DNA from: a virus
DNA length: 59,809 nt
IMG/VR virus record: IMGVR_UViG_3300047335_000068
Coordinates: 1 to 59,809 of that record
Direction: 5' to 3' (one strand)
The notes under the pieces are model-generated. The model was not told where the DNA came from. It was given only the letters and a program-made list of their open reading frames with translations, and did not search any database. Position numbers and translations under genes: made by a program. Below, piece by piece: positions 39,895-48,149 of this stretch; within the stretch, counting starts at the first letter, position 1, and each line of letters opens with the position of its first letter.

Positions 39895-40403
39895 TGCGCG
39901 TCGTGCCCAAGACCGAAGAGGAGCTGAAACAGGAAGGGTCTGGCCCGCGCGAGCTCCTCCGCGACGGCATTTACGATTTCACGGTGTCGACCGCCGAGGA
40001 GGGGACCTCCAAAAACGGCAACGACATGATCACGGCCAAGCTGGACGTCTTCGACAGCGCCGGGGTGAGCCACTGGGTCTACGATTACCTCACCGACGGC
40101 GCCATGGCGTACAAGCTCCGGCACCTGGCCGAGTGCGTCGGGCTTCTGGGCGACTACGAGGCCGGCGAGCTCAGGGCGATCGACCTTGAGGGCAGGAGCG
40201 GTCAGGTCAGGATCGGCCGCGAGGGAGCCAAGGGCGATTTCGGGGCAAAGAACCGCGTTGTCGACTATGTTCCAGCGCGCAAGGCTGCCCAGAGCGAGCG
40301 CCAGGTATCCCGGCCGGCCCGACAGGCTGCCCAGCCGGCGCGCCGGGATAGCCCACAGACGCGCCAGGCATCCCGCGACCTCGATGACGACATCCCGTTC
40401 TGA
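39894..40403 (+). CDS. DUF669 single-strand DNA-binding protein
   Basis: A 169 aa protein. The OB-like domain (residues 20-125) has LLRDGIYDFTVSTAEEGTSK, NGNDMITAKLDVFD and KLRHLAECVGL, as in DUF669. A basic linker follows, and the protein ends DLDDDIPF, the acidic tip typical of SSB proteins that recruit partners. Start overlaps the Sak4 stop. It should coat single strands for the Sak4-like protein. Confidence 0.85.
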   Translation: MRVVPKTEEELKQEGSGPRELLRDGIYDFTVSTAEEGTSKNGNDMITAKLDVFDSAGVSHWVYDYLTDGAMAYKLRHLAECVGLLGDYEAGELRAIDLEGRSGQVRIGREGAKGDFGAKNRVVDYVPARKAAQSERQVSRPARQAAQPARRDSPQTRQASRDLDDDIPF

Positions 40404-40405
40404 TC

Positions 40406-40720
40406 ATGTCCGGGCGCGAAAATGTGACTGCGCGGCTCTGGGACAATGATAAGGAGCAGAGCACAAGCTCAGGGAGCGCACCGATGCCGCTCGACCTCGA
40501 AGCGCTGGAAAAAGCATGGCAAGCCTGTATGGACGCGGCGGCCGCGGGCGATCTCGTCGCGTTCCAGCTTTGCCACATGAAGCTTGACGGCGCGCTCAAG
40601 CGCATTTCGTGGCAGGCCTGGCAATCCAAACCGGAGGCGCCAAAGCCGGTTGCCCGCCCTCGCAAGTTGCATGGCCCGCGTCGCCGGACGGGACAGGCCT
40701 ACGCGCCGAGGTCTTATTGA
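40406..40720 (+). CDS. Small protein, unknown
   Basis: A 104 aa protein, MSGRENVTARLWDNDKEQST then a helical core DLEALEKAWQACMDAAAAGD and a basic C-terminus RPRKLHGPRRRTGQAYAPRS. Could bind DNA through its tail. Follows the SSB-like gene directly. No family recognised. Confidence 0.6.
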   Translation: MSGRENVTARLWDNDKEQSTSSGSAPMPLDLEALEKAWQACMDAAAAGDLVAFQLCHMKLDGALKRISWQAWQSKPEAPKPVARPRKLHGPRRRTGQAYAPRSY

Positions 40721-41184
40721 AAAGCCACCTGGATCCCATCACGACCAAGCCCACGATAAAGGGCACCTATGGTCGCGCCTGGCTTTACCCCGTCGGTCCG
40801 GCGACGCCGGAGTGCGTGGCGGCATGGATTATCGAAGCGCCGTGGGCCCATCCGGTCTGGCACAGCTACCTTCTTAATGTCATCCACCTGCGGCCGTCTG
40901 AGCGCGATCCGAACCCGATCATTTACCTCGATGGCGCGACCCACGAGCTCTGCATAGAAGCCCTCGACCCCGAAAAGCCGCGCCAGCCGTCGATCGACGG
41001 CGGCGAGGTCTGGGCGCTCTCACCGCCAAACTTCGCCGGGCAGATCATTTGTGGGAGCGACGTAGCGGCTTTCGCGAGGGCGGAGAACGCGGTGTTCATG
41101 ATCCTTGAGCGGCATCTTTCTCCCGACACCGACTATATCTACGAATGGATCCGGCTTTTCGGAGACAGCATGATCAAGAAATGA
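40717..41184 (+). CDS. Protein of unknown function
   Basis: A 155 aa protein from a TTG at 40717 that overlaps the previous stop (TTGA) and has GAGG just upstream. Reads LKSHLDPITTKPTIKGTYGR, AAWIIEAPWAHPVWHSYLLN, and ends DSMIKK. Many aromatic residues and a mixed fold; no metal or nucleotide motif. An ATG further upstream would overlap the preceding gene by 112 bases. Family unknown to me. Confidence 0.6.
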   Translation: MKSHLDPITTKPTIKGTYGRAWLYPVGPATPECVAAWIIEAPWAHPVWHSYLLNVIHLRPSERDPNPIIYLDGATHELCIEALDPEKPRQPSIDGGEVWALSPPNFAGQIICGSDVAAFARAENAVFMILERHLSPDTDYIYEWIRLFGDSMIKK

Positions 41185-41191
41185 GGCAGCG

Positions 41192-41389
41192 ATGGACGAT
41201 CACGCGCCCTGGACGCCAGGCCCCGATCCTTACGAGGAGGCGGTGGCGGCGCTCAGAAAACTCCATGCGAAGCAGGTAGCCCTGTTGAAACAAGTCAGGA
41301 TCCTCCATCAGGGTGCCGCCTTTTTCATGCTGGTGACCATCGCGTGCGCCGGCCTCAGCATCTACAACGTTTTCTTTCGTCACCCATGA
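41192..41389 (+). CDS. Small tail-anchored membrane protein
   Basis: A 65 aa protein with a soluble helix (DPYEEAVAALRKLHAKQVAL) and one membrane span near the C-terminus (AAFFMLVTIACAGLSIYNVF). Overlaps the next gene as ATGA. Function unknown. Confidence 0.6.
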   Translation: MDDHAPWTPGPDPYEEAVAALRKLHAKQVALLKQVRILHQGAAFFMLVTIACAGLSIYNVFFRHP

Positions 41390-41646
41390 CGGCGTGCCCG
41401 CATTGCGCCGCGGAAATCAGCTCGGGCGTGTTCTCCTGCCAGACGGGCGAGCCGCGATCGGCGCAGACCAACGTCATCGGCGTCTGCATCGAGTGCGCGG
41501 GGATCATCGGGTTCGGCTCCGACCTCAACATCGTGGCGCTTTCCGAGAGCGATCTCACCGGCTTTTTCCCTGGCATCCGCTTCGGCGTGCGCAGGCTCCA
41601 GCGCCTCGTCCTCGAGTACCGGGCCGCAAACCCACGTCCGGTCTAG
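41386..41646 (+). CDS. Small zinc-ribbon-like protein
   Basis: An 86 aa protein, MTACPHCAAEISSGVFSCQT and later GVCIECAGIIGFGSDL. CxxC pairs at both sites suit a zinc ribbon. The ATG at 41386 overlaps the preceding stop. It ends the recombination block, 28 bases from the convergent winged-helix gene, with no clear terminator between. Confidence 0.65.
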   Translation: MTACPHCAAEISSGVFSCQTGEPRSAQTNVIGVCIECAGIIGFGSDLNIVALSESDLTGFFPGIRFGVRRLQRLVLEYRAANPRPV

Positions 41647-41674
41647 CTCTCGGGCTAGCCAGTTGCCAGGAGGT

Positions 41675-42190
41675 TCACGACTCGATCTGATGAGAGTCAG
41701 AGGTTCCGATTCGTTCCCTTGGTCGTCGCAACCGCTCTTCCATGCGCCTTGCCACAGCCGCCAATGCCTCCTGGGCCGAGCCCGCTGGAGGCAAGGTCTC
41801 GGGCGGTAAGACGAGAATCTTAGTACTCTGGATCTTCTCTCCCCGGGAAACAGACTCGCGGTGAGGGCTGGCGAAGACGTAGGCGTTGGCGAGCTGACGC
41901 CAGGCCTTCCCGCCATTGGTCCAGAGCACGAGCAGCCGACGCTTCTCGACGCGGAAAAGCCCGACCTCCTGAAGCCGCGCAATGGCCTTGGCTACAGTGT
42001 CGCGGCAGACATGGGCGATCCTCTGGATGCGGCTGTAAGCGATGATCACCTTGGCGTCATTCTTGCGGCGTTCGCCGTACAGCAGCGCGTCCAGGACGCA
42101 AAACTGGTGATGGGTGATCTGGCCCGACTTCAGCAGTTTGCGGGCTCTATAGGCGATTGTCGCGGCTTCTGGCTCCTGAAAGGGGCGCAT
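41675..42190 (-). CDS. Winged-helix DNA-binding protein
   Basis: A 171 aa protein. The ATG at 42190 has GAGGA at good distance. Residues 20-95 form a winged helix: ITHHQFCVLDALLYGERRKN, YSRIQRIAHVCRDTVAKAIA, RLQEVGLFRVEKRRLLVLW. This type is common on phages and plasmids of Alphaproteobacteria, near replication genes. A regulator or replication organiser; the 12-bp inverted repeat at 42282-42316 in its upstream region may be its target. Confidence 0.7.
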   Translation of the reverse strand: MRPFQEPEAATIAYRARKLLKSGQITHHQFCVLDALLYGERRKNDAKVIIAYSRIQRIAHVCRDTVAKAIARLQEVGLFRVEKRRLLVLWTNGGKAWRQLANAYVFASPHRESVSRGEKIQSTKILVLPPETLPPAGSAQEALAAVARRMEERLRRPRERIGTSDSHQIES

Positions 42191-42281
42191 GGCTTCGTCC
42201 TCGGCATGACCGAGACGCACCGATCACCAGGCAAAGCACCCCCATCCCCTGTCAGAGGGGTTGATCGAAGGCTTGGGATGT

Positions 42282-42316
42282 GGGAATATCGCGTTGCGGT
42301 TTTTCGCGATATTCCC
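42282..42316. repeat. Perfect 12-bp inverted repeat
   Basis: GGGAATATCGCG (42282-42293) and CGCGATATTCCC (42305-42316) are exact inverse copies around an 11-base spacer. It stands in the 328-base gene-free segment 42191-42518, about 90 bases upstream of the winged-helix gene. Operator-like in size. The rest of the segment holds a second hairpin (42338-42366) and an AT-rich end, but no gene I can support. Confidence 0.6.
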
Positions 42317-42337
42317 GGTGTGCTGCCGGTCTTTTGG

Positions 42338-42366
42338 AGGCCGTTCCTTTCGCTGAGGAACGGCCT
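42338..42366. repeat. Perfect 11-bp hairpin
   Basis: AGGCCGTTCCT (42338-42348) and AGGAACGGCCT (42356-42366) form a perfect stem with a seven-base loop. Neither side is followed by a T run, so it is not a standard terminator. It may be a second protein target, or block transcription from 42519 onward by another means. Confidence 0.45.
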
Positions 42367-42518
42367 TCGGCTTGTCTGGGGTCTGGGTTTCTGTGTGACT
42401 CCGTCCCGCCACCGTGGCGGTTGGCCAGCATGGCACATTAATTTCCCGAGGCAAACGCTCGTAAAAGTACTAAAAACAAGCCCTTGAGAGTCTTGACTTT
42501 AGGCCGCGTCCGGGAATT

Positions 42519-42755
42519 TCAGCCGCTAGACACGCGGACCATGATCGTGCCCGGCGACACGCCGGGACCGCGATCAACGATTCGGATGCCGGGGAATTTT
42601 GCGAGCAGCTTTTTCACGTAGCGATCGGCCTTGGCCTCGCTCTCCACGATGAAAGCGTTCACGACGGGCTTGAGCGGCGCGTCCATCACCGAAGCGCCGA
42701 TCAGCTTGATCCGCTCGTCTTCCTGAAGCCGGTGCAGGTCGATCGCTCGTGTCAC
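42519..42755 (-). CDS. Small protein, unknown
   Basis: A 78 aa protein from a GTG at 42755, overlapping the preceding stop (GTGA). VTRAIDLHRLQEDERIKLIG, then VNAFIVESEAKADRYVKKLL and GVSPGTIMVRVSSG. Mixed alpha/beta, might fold as a small ferredoxin-like domain. No family recognised. Confidence 0.6.
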   Translation of the reverse strand: MTRAIDLHRLQEDERIKLIGASVMDAPLKPVVNAFIVESEAKADRYVKKLLAKFPGIRIVDRGPGVSPGTIMVRVSSG

Positions 42756-42901
42756 GGAATTTTCTCCATCTCGACGACGCGCCACCCGGCCTTCTCGATC
42801 GCGGCCAGGGCCGCACGCGCGGCCAACCGGCTCACAGGCGCGCCGGGCCGCGCCTCGGCAAGCGCCTGGACGATGGCACGCCCGAGGTCCCACTCCATCA
42901 T
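42752..42901 (-). CDS. 49-residue helical protein
   Basis: Starts MMEWDLGRAIVQALAEARPG and ends EKAGWRVVEMEKIP. It is accepted because its start and stop overlap the neighbours (ATGA and GTGA) and codons are GC-rich at third positions. Two short helices. Function unknown. Confidence 0.6.
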   Translation of the reverse strand: MMEWDLGRAIVQALAEARPGAPVSRLAARAALAAIEKAGWRVVEMEKIP

Positions 42902-43140
42902 GTCGCGAGGGATTGGCACGTCAGGAGCTCATCAGGCGTGACGGCGTGGCCGCAGGCGACGCAGGCATATTTCCCATTATTCGCGCCGTAGTGGTCGCGG
43001 AGCAGCCACCAGCCCTTGTCGTGCGGGCAGCATAGGTCGCAGTTTGTCATGTGGTTCTGGTCATAGGCCCAGACCCGCAAGCCAAGGCACCTCGGGCAGT
43101 CGCCGAGCACCTCATCGGGCCCGACCGGCGTGGTCGTCAT
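42898..43140 (-). CDS. Small Cys-rich protein
   Basis: An 80 aa protein with LGDCPRCLGLRVW, HMTNCDLCCPHDKGWW and YACVACGHAV, eight Cys in all, mostly CxxC pairs. Probably binds two zinc ions. The TGATG junction ties it to the hydrolase gene upstream. Unknown role. Confidence 0.65.
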   Translation of the reverse strand: MTTTPVGPDEVLGDCPRCLGLRVWAYDQNHMTNCDLCCPHDKGWWLLRDHYGANNGKYACVACGHAVTPDELLTCQSLAT

Positions 43141-44846
43141 CAGTACAGCGTCTTGACGGCGATCGCGGCCGTCGCCCCGGTGCTGAAGAGGCTGGCCGGG
43201 GTTCCGAAGCGGACGCCATCGACCTCCACGTAATCGACGTAGAGGTTCCGATCGGTCGCAGGCGTCCCGGCATAGGCGTCATTCAGGAAGGTGACCTCGA
43301 CCGTGTGGCTTCCCGCGCCATAGCTGCCCGCGAAGGTGAAAGCCTGCCATTCGCCCCAGTTATGGACGGCGCTCACCGAGACGCCGGTCGCGACCAGTTT
43401 TCCGTCCACCGCGATCGACGCCTGGGAGTCTCCGTCGTAGAGGTCGGCGGACAGAACGATGGTGAATACGCTCTGCGCCAGGGCGGTCGTGCTCATGATC
43501 CAGCCAATCGGCGGCATAATGAGCTCGACGCCAGCCGACCCGTCGAGGGGCTGCGTCCACCAGACCCCGGCGCTGTTCAACTGGTCGAGCTGGGTGCCGG
43601 TCCAGAAGAGCGTGACGACGCCGGCCGAGGAAGAAACCACGACGCCGTTGCGCGCGATCTGGGCCGCCGAGGTGATGTTCCAGGCATTTCCCTCGTCGTC
43701 ATAGATCGTGCCGCCTGCCCCGTTGACCTGGGTTCCGGCGGCACTGGGCGCGTGGGCCACCTGGGGTTGCGCTGCGGCGCCGAAATACTGTGCCCAGGCC
43801 GCGGCCTCCTTGGGCTTGCCAGCGGTCGCCACCGGCGTGAAGGCGTACTCCCCTCCCCCGTTCGAGTCCCAGATGCTGACAAAAGCGACATCCGCGGTCG
43901 AGGCGCCGAGCGTGCTGGCAAGCCAGGACACGAAGGTCGGGTTGTCCGTAAGGCCTGCGCCGTCCCCTGACGCGCCCGCGCCGGTTTCGCAAATGGCGAT
44001 CGGCTTTCCCTGGGCGGCCGCGAAGGAGATGAGCTCCGCGAGCGACAAGCAGCTCCCGCCACTGGCGTCGAGTGAACTCTCGGTCGATGCGGGATAGCTG
44101 TAGTAGTGCTCCAGGTTCACCGGATCGCTGGCGAAGGTCACCAGGTTGCTGAACACCGGGTTAGGCGAATTGAGCACCTGGCCGCTCTTGGACCAGTCGT
44201 AAATCTGATTCGGCGCGCCGAACGGGTAGAGGTCGCCGTAGACATCCGCGCCAATGATGTCGACATAGGCGGCTCCCGGCCACAGCGTCACCGTCGCTTT
44301 GCCGGCAGCGGTGTCATTCGTGATGCCGGGGTTCCAGATGACGAACAGGGTCACGCCGATCGCCGCGGCCTGGGCGTGCATGACGGTGTAGATGTGGCGA
44401 AAGGCCGCGATCCATTGCGCCTGGAGCGAAGCATCCGAGCCGACGAAGCCCGGGGTCGAGCTCAGGTTCATCTCGACGCCGGGCCGCCAGTACTGGGTCT
44501 TGTAACCCGCGTTGGCCCAGCCGGAGACCATGCCCTGCAATGCGGCGTCATAGGCGCCGCTGACGAAGTTCCCGAGGATGGTCTGGGCCGAGGGCGCGCC
44601 TGCATAGCTGGAGCCCATCGGCAATGCGATCATGGGCGTGGTCGTCTGCCAGCCTGGCGTCGACGAAAACTCGCCAACGGAATAGCTGTTGCTGCCGCTC
44701 AGGGGCTGCGGCTGGGTGTAGTCAAGGTAGGCATTGAGGATGACGGGCGGCGCGCCCATCAGCGATGTGAAATCCGCGAGCGCGGCTGCACTACCGGCAT
44801 CCTCCGGGTTATCCACGAAGCAGCCCAAGACGTACGGGGTCGGCAT
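43140..44846 (-). CDS. GH26-like glycoside hydrolase with carbohydrate-binding module
   Basis: A 568 aa protein from the ATG at 44846 (AGGAG 8 bases before). Residues 1-370 look like a GH26-type barrel: YWRPGVEMN gives a candidate acid/base E125, YVDIIGADVYGDLYP is a typical strand, and IAICETGAG gives a candidate nucleophile E287. Residues 440-560 look like a CBM60/36-type beta module (LYDGDSQASIAVDGKLVATG, NLYVDYVEVDGVRFG). No signal peptide. Far from the tail genes. It may be a virion-attached depolymerase or act at lysis. Confidence 0.7.
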   Translation of the reverse strand: MPTPYVLGCFVDNPEDAGSAAALADFTSLMGAPPVILNAYLDYTQPQPLSGSNSYSVGEFSSTPGWQTTTPMIALPMGSSYAGAPSAQTILGNFVSGAYDAALQGMVSGWANAGYKTQYWRPGVEMNLSSTPGFVGSDASLQAQWIAAFRHIYTVMHAQAAAIGVTLFVIWNPGITNDTAAGKATVTLWPGAAYVDIIGADVYGDLYPFGAPNQIYDWSKSGQVLNSPNPVFSNLVTFASDPVNLEHYYSYPASTESSLDASGGSCLSLAELISFAAAQGKPIAICETGAGASGDGAGLTDNPTFVSWLASTLGASTADVAFVSIWDSNGGGEYAFTPVATAGKPKEAAAWAQYFGAAAQPQVAHAPSAAGTQVNGAGGTIYDDEGNAWNITSAAQIARNGVVVSSSAGVVTLFWTGTQLDQLNSAGVWWTQPLDGSAGVELIMPPIGWIMSTTALAQSVFTIVLSADLYDGDSQASIAVDGKLVATGVSVSAVHNWGEWQAFTFAGSYGAGSHTVEVTFLNDAYAGTPATDRNLYVDYVEVDGVRFGTPASLFSTGATAAIAVKTLY

Positions 44847-44915
44847 TCCGGTACTCCTGCAAGGGGGCTCGGTATAGCTGAACACCCCTATCAGGTAACC
44901 TGATCGGCCGCCCGG

Positions 44916-45467
44916 TCAATCCGCCCCTTGAAACGGGACTCGCTGCTCGAAGGGCACCCAGGCCGCGATCTCCGCGCCGATATCGGGGCCGAGGTTGAAG
45001 ATCCGCAACCGCGAGCCGAGCTCATCGAGCGCCGCGTTGCAGAAGCTCCAGTAGGTGTTCAGCAGTTCGCCGGCGGAAAATTCGGAAAGACTGTCGACTC
45101 TGCGACCGGTGGCTTCCAGGTAAAACAGGCGCTCGAGGTGCGACAGGAAGCGATCGGCCGTGTGGCGGCGCACCGACGCGATCCAGACTGCGGCCGGGCG
45201 CCGCACCAGGACGAAGCGGGCCAGTGGGAGCGCCGCTGCCGCCTGGCGGTAGACGATCGGCCAGGGCAGGTCGGAAAACACCTCACCGTTGGCGAGCATC
45301 GGCCTCACCATGTCCCAGAGCTCGTCCGAGTTCCTGGGCTTTTCGGCAAGCGCGTCAAAGGCCTCACCGGGCCAGTGACGGGCGGCCAGGCCGTGCGCCG
45401 CGCAGAAGGCCGTGAAGTTCTTCGTGGCGGAGCGGTGCGGGCTGATGTTGATAATGAGCTCAGACAT
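44916..45467 (-). CDS. Sulfotransferase-like protein
   Basis: A 183 aa protein. IINISPHRSATKNFTAFCAA (residues 5-24) resembles the PAPS 5'-phosphate loop (SPPRSGT type), DLPWPIVYRQAAAALPLARF follows, and FVLVRRPAAVWIASVRRHTA fits the 3'-phosphate site (R...S). Short relatives with this order are annotated as sulfotransferase family. It sits between a glycosyltransferase-like and a glycoside hydrolase gene, hinting at work on glycans. Substrate unknown. Confidence 0.65.
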   Translation of the reverse strand: MSELIINISPHRSATKNFTAFCAAHGLAARHWPGEAFDALAEKPRNSDELWDMVRPMLANGEVFSDLPWPIVYRQAAAALPLARFVLVRRPAAVWIASVRRHTADRFLSHLERLFYLEATGRRVDSLSEFSAGELLNTYWSFCNAALDELGSRLRIFNLGPDIGAEIAAWVPFEQRVPFQGAD

Positions 45468-46482
45468 CGACCGAGTCCTCGTTCCGCCGGCGGTTGTACC
45501 GTCGCAGGCCGTCCCGCAGCTTGCGATTGTCGCCGCAGAGCGTCGGCAGGCCGTTCACGTCCAGCGCGATGTCGCGATCGGGGTCGAACCCGGAATCACG
45601 CATCACGTCTTCCCGCGTGCCGTAGAAGCGCGAGGTCTTCGGGCCATGCCAGCCATGGGTGATCGTCCCTGGCAGGCAGCCGATGTCCTGGCGGATATGC
45701 ACGTCGCAGAGAGATGCGAACTCTGCCAGCCGCCGATAGTAGCTCGGGGCATAGCCGCCCGAGGCGCGGCCGGCCTCGATGAGCTCGGGAAGCGTGCCGG
45801 CGAAGCCATGGCCCATGTGATAGTCGCCGGAGCCTATGATCATCCAGTCGAGCAGCCGCCCGATCCCTTGGAGCGGGCCGCGCCGGATGACCCAGGACGC
45901 GCCGGTGTGCTGCCGCCAGTCGCGGTCCTTGCTTTCCGGCAGCAGCGCGCGGGTCGTGTTCGGCGCATAGGCTCCGTTGCAGGCGCGCACGTCGCCGGCG
46001 AGCCAGGCCGCGCAGAAGGACCGATCGACGTCGTTCCCCCACTCGTTCCGCGCGACGTTGCCGGTCGGGTCCAGGTCTATCGCATGAGTCCACGTCTGGC
46101 CGACGCGATGGGTCTGGAGCATGTGCAGCGCGTCCGCGACCCAGCTGGGCTGCAGGTGAACGATGTCGGTATCCTGCCAGCAGATGTATTGGGCATCCTC
46201 TGGCAGGCGCGCGATGGCCGCGTTGTAGAGCGCGTGCTGAAGCCAGAGCTCCTGCTCGGCGCCGCCCCGGATGTTGACCAGATTCACATGCTTGAGGATC
46301 GGGTCTTTCTCGGGATCTAGGTCATGCGCGCGTGCGCCGATCGTATGCTGCGCGATCGTCACGCGCGCTCCGCTCTCTAGCAGCGGGGGGAGCCAGTGAT
46401 TGAGCAGGAGCCGGGGACGCACCGCATACCGGCGCGGGTTGTTGTAGGCCGCCACGACGTGCAGCATGTCAGGCGACAGCAT
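45460..46482 (-). CDS. GT-A-type glycosyltransferase-like protein
   Basis: A 340 aa protein starting MLSPDMLHVVAAYNNPRRYA. AQYICWQDTDIVHLQPSWVA carries a DxD metal site as in GT-A glycosyltransferases, and NGAYAPNTTRALLPESKDRD plus GASWVIRRGPLQGIGRLLDW give later parts of the fold. The ATG at 46482 has AGGGG upstream at a long distance; a TTG at 46566 is the alternative. Overlaps the sulfotransferase-like gene by eight bases. It may glycosylate a virion protein or host surface. Confidence 0.7.
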   Translation of the reverse strand: MLSPDMLHVVAAYNNPRRYAVRPRLLLNHWLPPLLESGARVTIAQHTIGARAHDLDPEKDPILKHVNLVNIRGGAEQELWLQHALYNAAIARLPEDAQYICWQDTDIVHLQPSWVADALHMLQTHRVGQTWTHAIDLDPTGNVARNEWGNDVDRSFCAAWLAGDVRACNGAYAPNTTRALLPESKDRDWRQHTGASWVIRRGPLQGIGRLLDWMIIGSGDYHMGHGFAGTLPELIEAGRASGGYAPSYYRRLAEFASLCDVHIRQDIGCLPGTITHGWHGPKTSRFYGTREDVMRDSGFDPDRDIALDVNGLPTLCGDNRKLRDGLRRYNRRRNEDSVDV

Positions 46483-46590
46483 TCCGGCGGTGCCCCTTAG
46501 TATTTCTACGCGGGGAGCTACGCTATCGCGGGCCTTGTTGCACGCGCGAAGGCGAGAAAGGTTCAAGATTCTTGTGTGAGCTTCTAGCGA

Positions 46591-46902
46591 TCACGCCGAG
46601 CCGCGCGATTTGCCAAAGCGAAGCTCGAGCTCGCGCCTGATGGCCTCCATTTCGTTCGCGATCAGCTCCATGCGGCGCATGTCAGTCGGGGTTGCATCAG
46701 AACCAGGATACAGAAACGAAAACATCGACGCGAACGTGTGCTGGGCGCCGGCCAAATAGGCGAGACGAAGCATGTCGATCTCGGCCGCGGGTTTGTTGGT
46801 CAGCGGCGCCACTGCGCGCAAGGCGGTCCATCCCGCCTGGATCAGCTTGCCCTCGTCCGCAAGCCGGCGGCTAAGGGCGTCGAGGTAGGCGCGATCAGCC
46901 AT
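46591..46902 (-). CDS. Small helical protein, unknown
   Basis: A 103 aa protein, MADRAYLDALSRRLADEGKL through EIDMLRLAYLAGAQHTFASM to MELIANEMEAIRRELELRFG. Nearly all helix. Similar small proteins occur in other phages of the same kind but I know no function. Its ATG overlaps the upstream gene by eight bases. Confidence 0.6.
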   Translation of the reverse strand: MADRAYLDALSRRLADEGKLIQAGWTALRAVAPLTNKPAAEIDMLRLAYLAGAQHTFASMFSFLYPGSDATPTDMRRMELIANEMEAIRRELELRFGKSRGSA

Positions 46903-47188
46903 CGGCTGACACCCTGAACGTCACCAGCTTCAGCTTCACGATGCGCATGGACGAGTGCATGGCATGTCGCTGCACGCGACGGGCGATCGGCTCGGCGGCT
47001 TCGGCGCTCGCGCGGCTGCTGTTCATCAACGGCATGTGGCGGTGGCCCAGGCCATTTGGCATCGGCAGGTCAGCGCTGACGATGCCCTCGCTGCCGTCAG
47101 GGTAGATCGCGATCCAGACGTGAAGCTCGGTGATGCGTCGCCCGGTGGGCGGCGGGGTGTCCAGGTAAACGAAGTCGGGGTCAGACAT
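46895..47188 (-). CDS. Small protein, unknown
   Basis: A 97 aa protein starting MSDPDFVYLDTPPPTGRRIT, with ELHVWIAIYPDGSEGIVSAD. GGGAG stands before the ATG. Basic C-terminus (IVKLKLVTFRVSADG). No family recognised. Confidence 0.6.
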   Translation of the reverse strand: MSDPDFVYLDTPPPTGRRITELHVWIAIYPDGSEGIVSADLPMPNGLGHRHMPLMNSSRASAEAAEPIARRVQRHAMHSSMRIVKLKLVTFRVSADG

Positions 47189-47190
47189 TT

Positions 47191-47460
47191 TTACTCCCAG
47201 CTCTCCGTGCCTGGTTCGTAGGCCTCGCCGGTCGGGCCCCGCAGCATGTGCATCAGGTCGTCCAGCCGAACGGGTAGCTCAGGCAGCGCGCCGGTGCGCC
47301 CGGCCGTCCCCGGGATTGCCCTGGCGCAGATCATCAGTGCATCCGCGCGGGACATCCGGGCTGCCTGGGACAGGCGCTGGGTGTACCCGAAGCCGCCTGG
47401 GGACCACCAGGCTGCATGTTCGTGCGACCAGACGAGGTAAGTTTCGGCTTCGTCGTTCAA
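47191..47460 (-). CDS. Small protein, unknown
   Basis: An 89 aa protein from a TTG at 47460, overlapping the preceding stop as TTGA. ETYLVWSHEHAAWWSPGGFG and YTQRLSQAARMSRADALMIC resemble small phage proteins built as one compact domain. An ATG further upstream would read far into another gene. No family name known to me. Confidence 0.55.
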   Translation of the reverse strand: MNDEAETYLVWSHEHAAWWSPGGFGYTQRLSQAARMSRADALMICARAIPGTAGRTGALPELPVRLDDLMHMLRGPTGEAYEPGTESWE

Positions 47461-47945
47461 TGCAGGCGCTCCGAACCAGGCCAAAGATTGAAGCTCAGGG
47501 AGTGGAGACCGAACGCCCACGCGGCCAGTTCCCAAAGGGGCGGTTCGTCTCGCTCCTCGATCTCGCGCTCGATCGCCGCGAGTTCCGCGTTGATGGCTTC
47601 GATCAAGGTCCGGTCGACGGGCAGGCCTTTGAACCTGTCGAGAAGCAAGGAGATATAGCGCAGGCGTTCCTGGAGCACGAGCACAGTGCATTCCGCGAAA
47701 ATACGCTTGAGCTCCTCGGGGATGAACTCATCGATGCACACCATCCGGCCGGACACTTCGTCTTTGGCCTGCGGGAGCGGCAGGGTGACCATGAGGGACA
47801 GGGGCCTGCGGTTGTCGAGGTCCACTTCCAAACCGCGGCCGCGAAGATGCCGCACTATTTCAGGGAGTACCCACCGGCCGCCGAGCCACCGGGCTTCTTT
47901 TTCCCAGATCTCTTCGTAGGGCAGGAAGGGGAAGGGCTCGGCCAT
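47457..47945 (-). CDS. Protein of unknown function
   Basis: A 162 aa protein starting MAEPFPFLPYEEIWEKEARW. Charged helices in the second half (AELAAIEREIEERDEPPLWE). The ATG at 47945 directly follows a TTG that overlaps the upstream stop; either could start it. No family recognised. Confidence 0.6.
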   Translation of the reverse strand: MAEPFPFLPYEEIWEKEARWLGGRWVLPEIVRHLRGRGLEVDLDNRRPLSLMVTLPLPQAKDEVSGRMVCIDEFIPEELKRIFAECTVLVLQERLRYISLLLDRFKGLPVDRTLIEAINAELAAIEREIEERDEPPLWELAAWAFGLHSLSFNLWPGSERLH

Positions 47946-48148
47946 CAATTCTCCAAATCTGCATTTTGGGAAGCTGCGGCCACCCTCGCGTTGGTTGCCT
48001 TAGTTATTTGCCACTTGCGCGGCTCGGCCAGTAGCACGTCATCCACGAACTTGCAGTGACCGCAGAACCGCTGCCTGGCATCTTCCGGGTTCCATGACCT
48101 TCGGCCGCAGATCGGGCAGGTGAAGGCCGGAGGCGGATCAGTCTTCAT
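47945..48148 (-). CDS. Small zinc-finger-like protein
   Basis: A 67 aa protein, MKTDPPPAFTCPICGRRSWN, then QRFCGHCKFVDDVLL. Two CxxC pairs 17 residues apart suit a zinc ribbon. ATG at 48148, one base after the upstream stop. Unknown role. Confidence 0.6.
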   Translation of the reverse strand: MKTDPPPAFTCPICGRRSWNPEDARQRFCGHCKFVDDVLLAEPRKWQITKATNARVAAASQNADLEN

Positions 48149-48149
48149 C

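Noticed and set aside
42338-42366. Strong hairpin as a Rho-independent terminator
   Set aside because: No run of T follows on either strand, so I list it only as a repeat.
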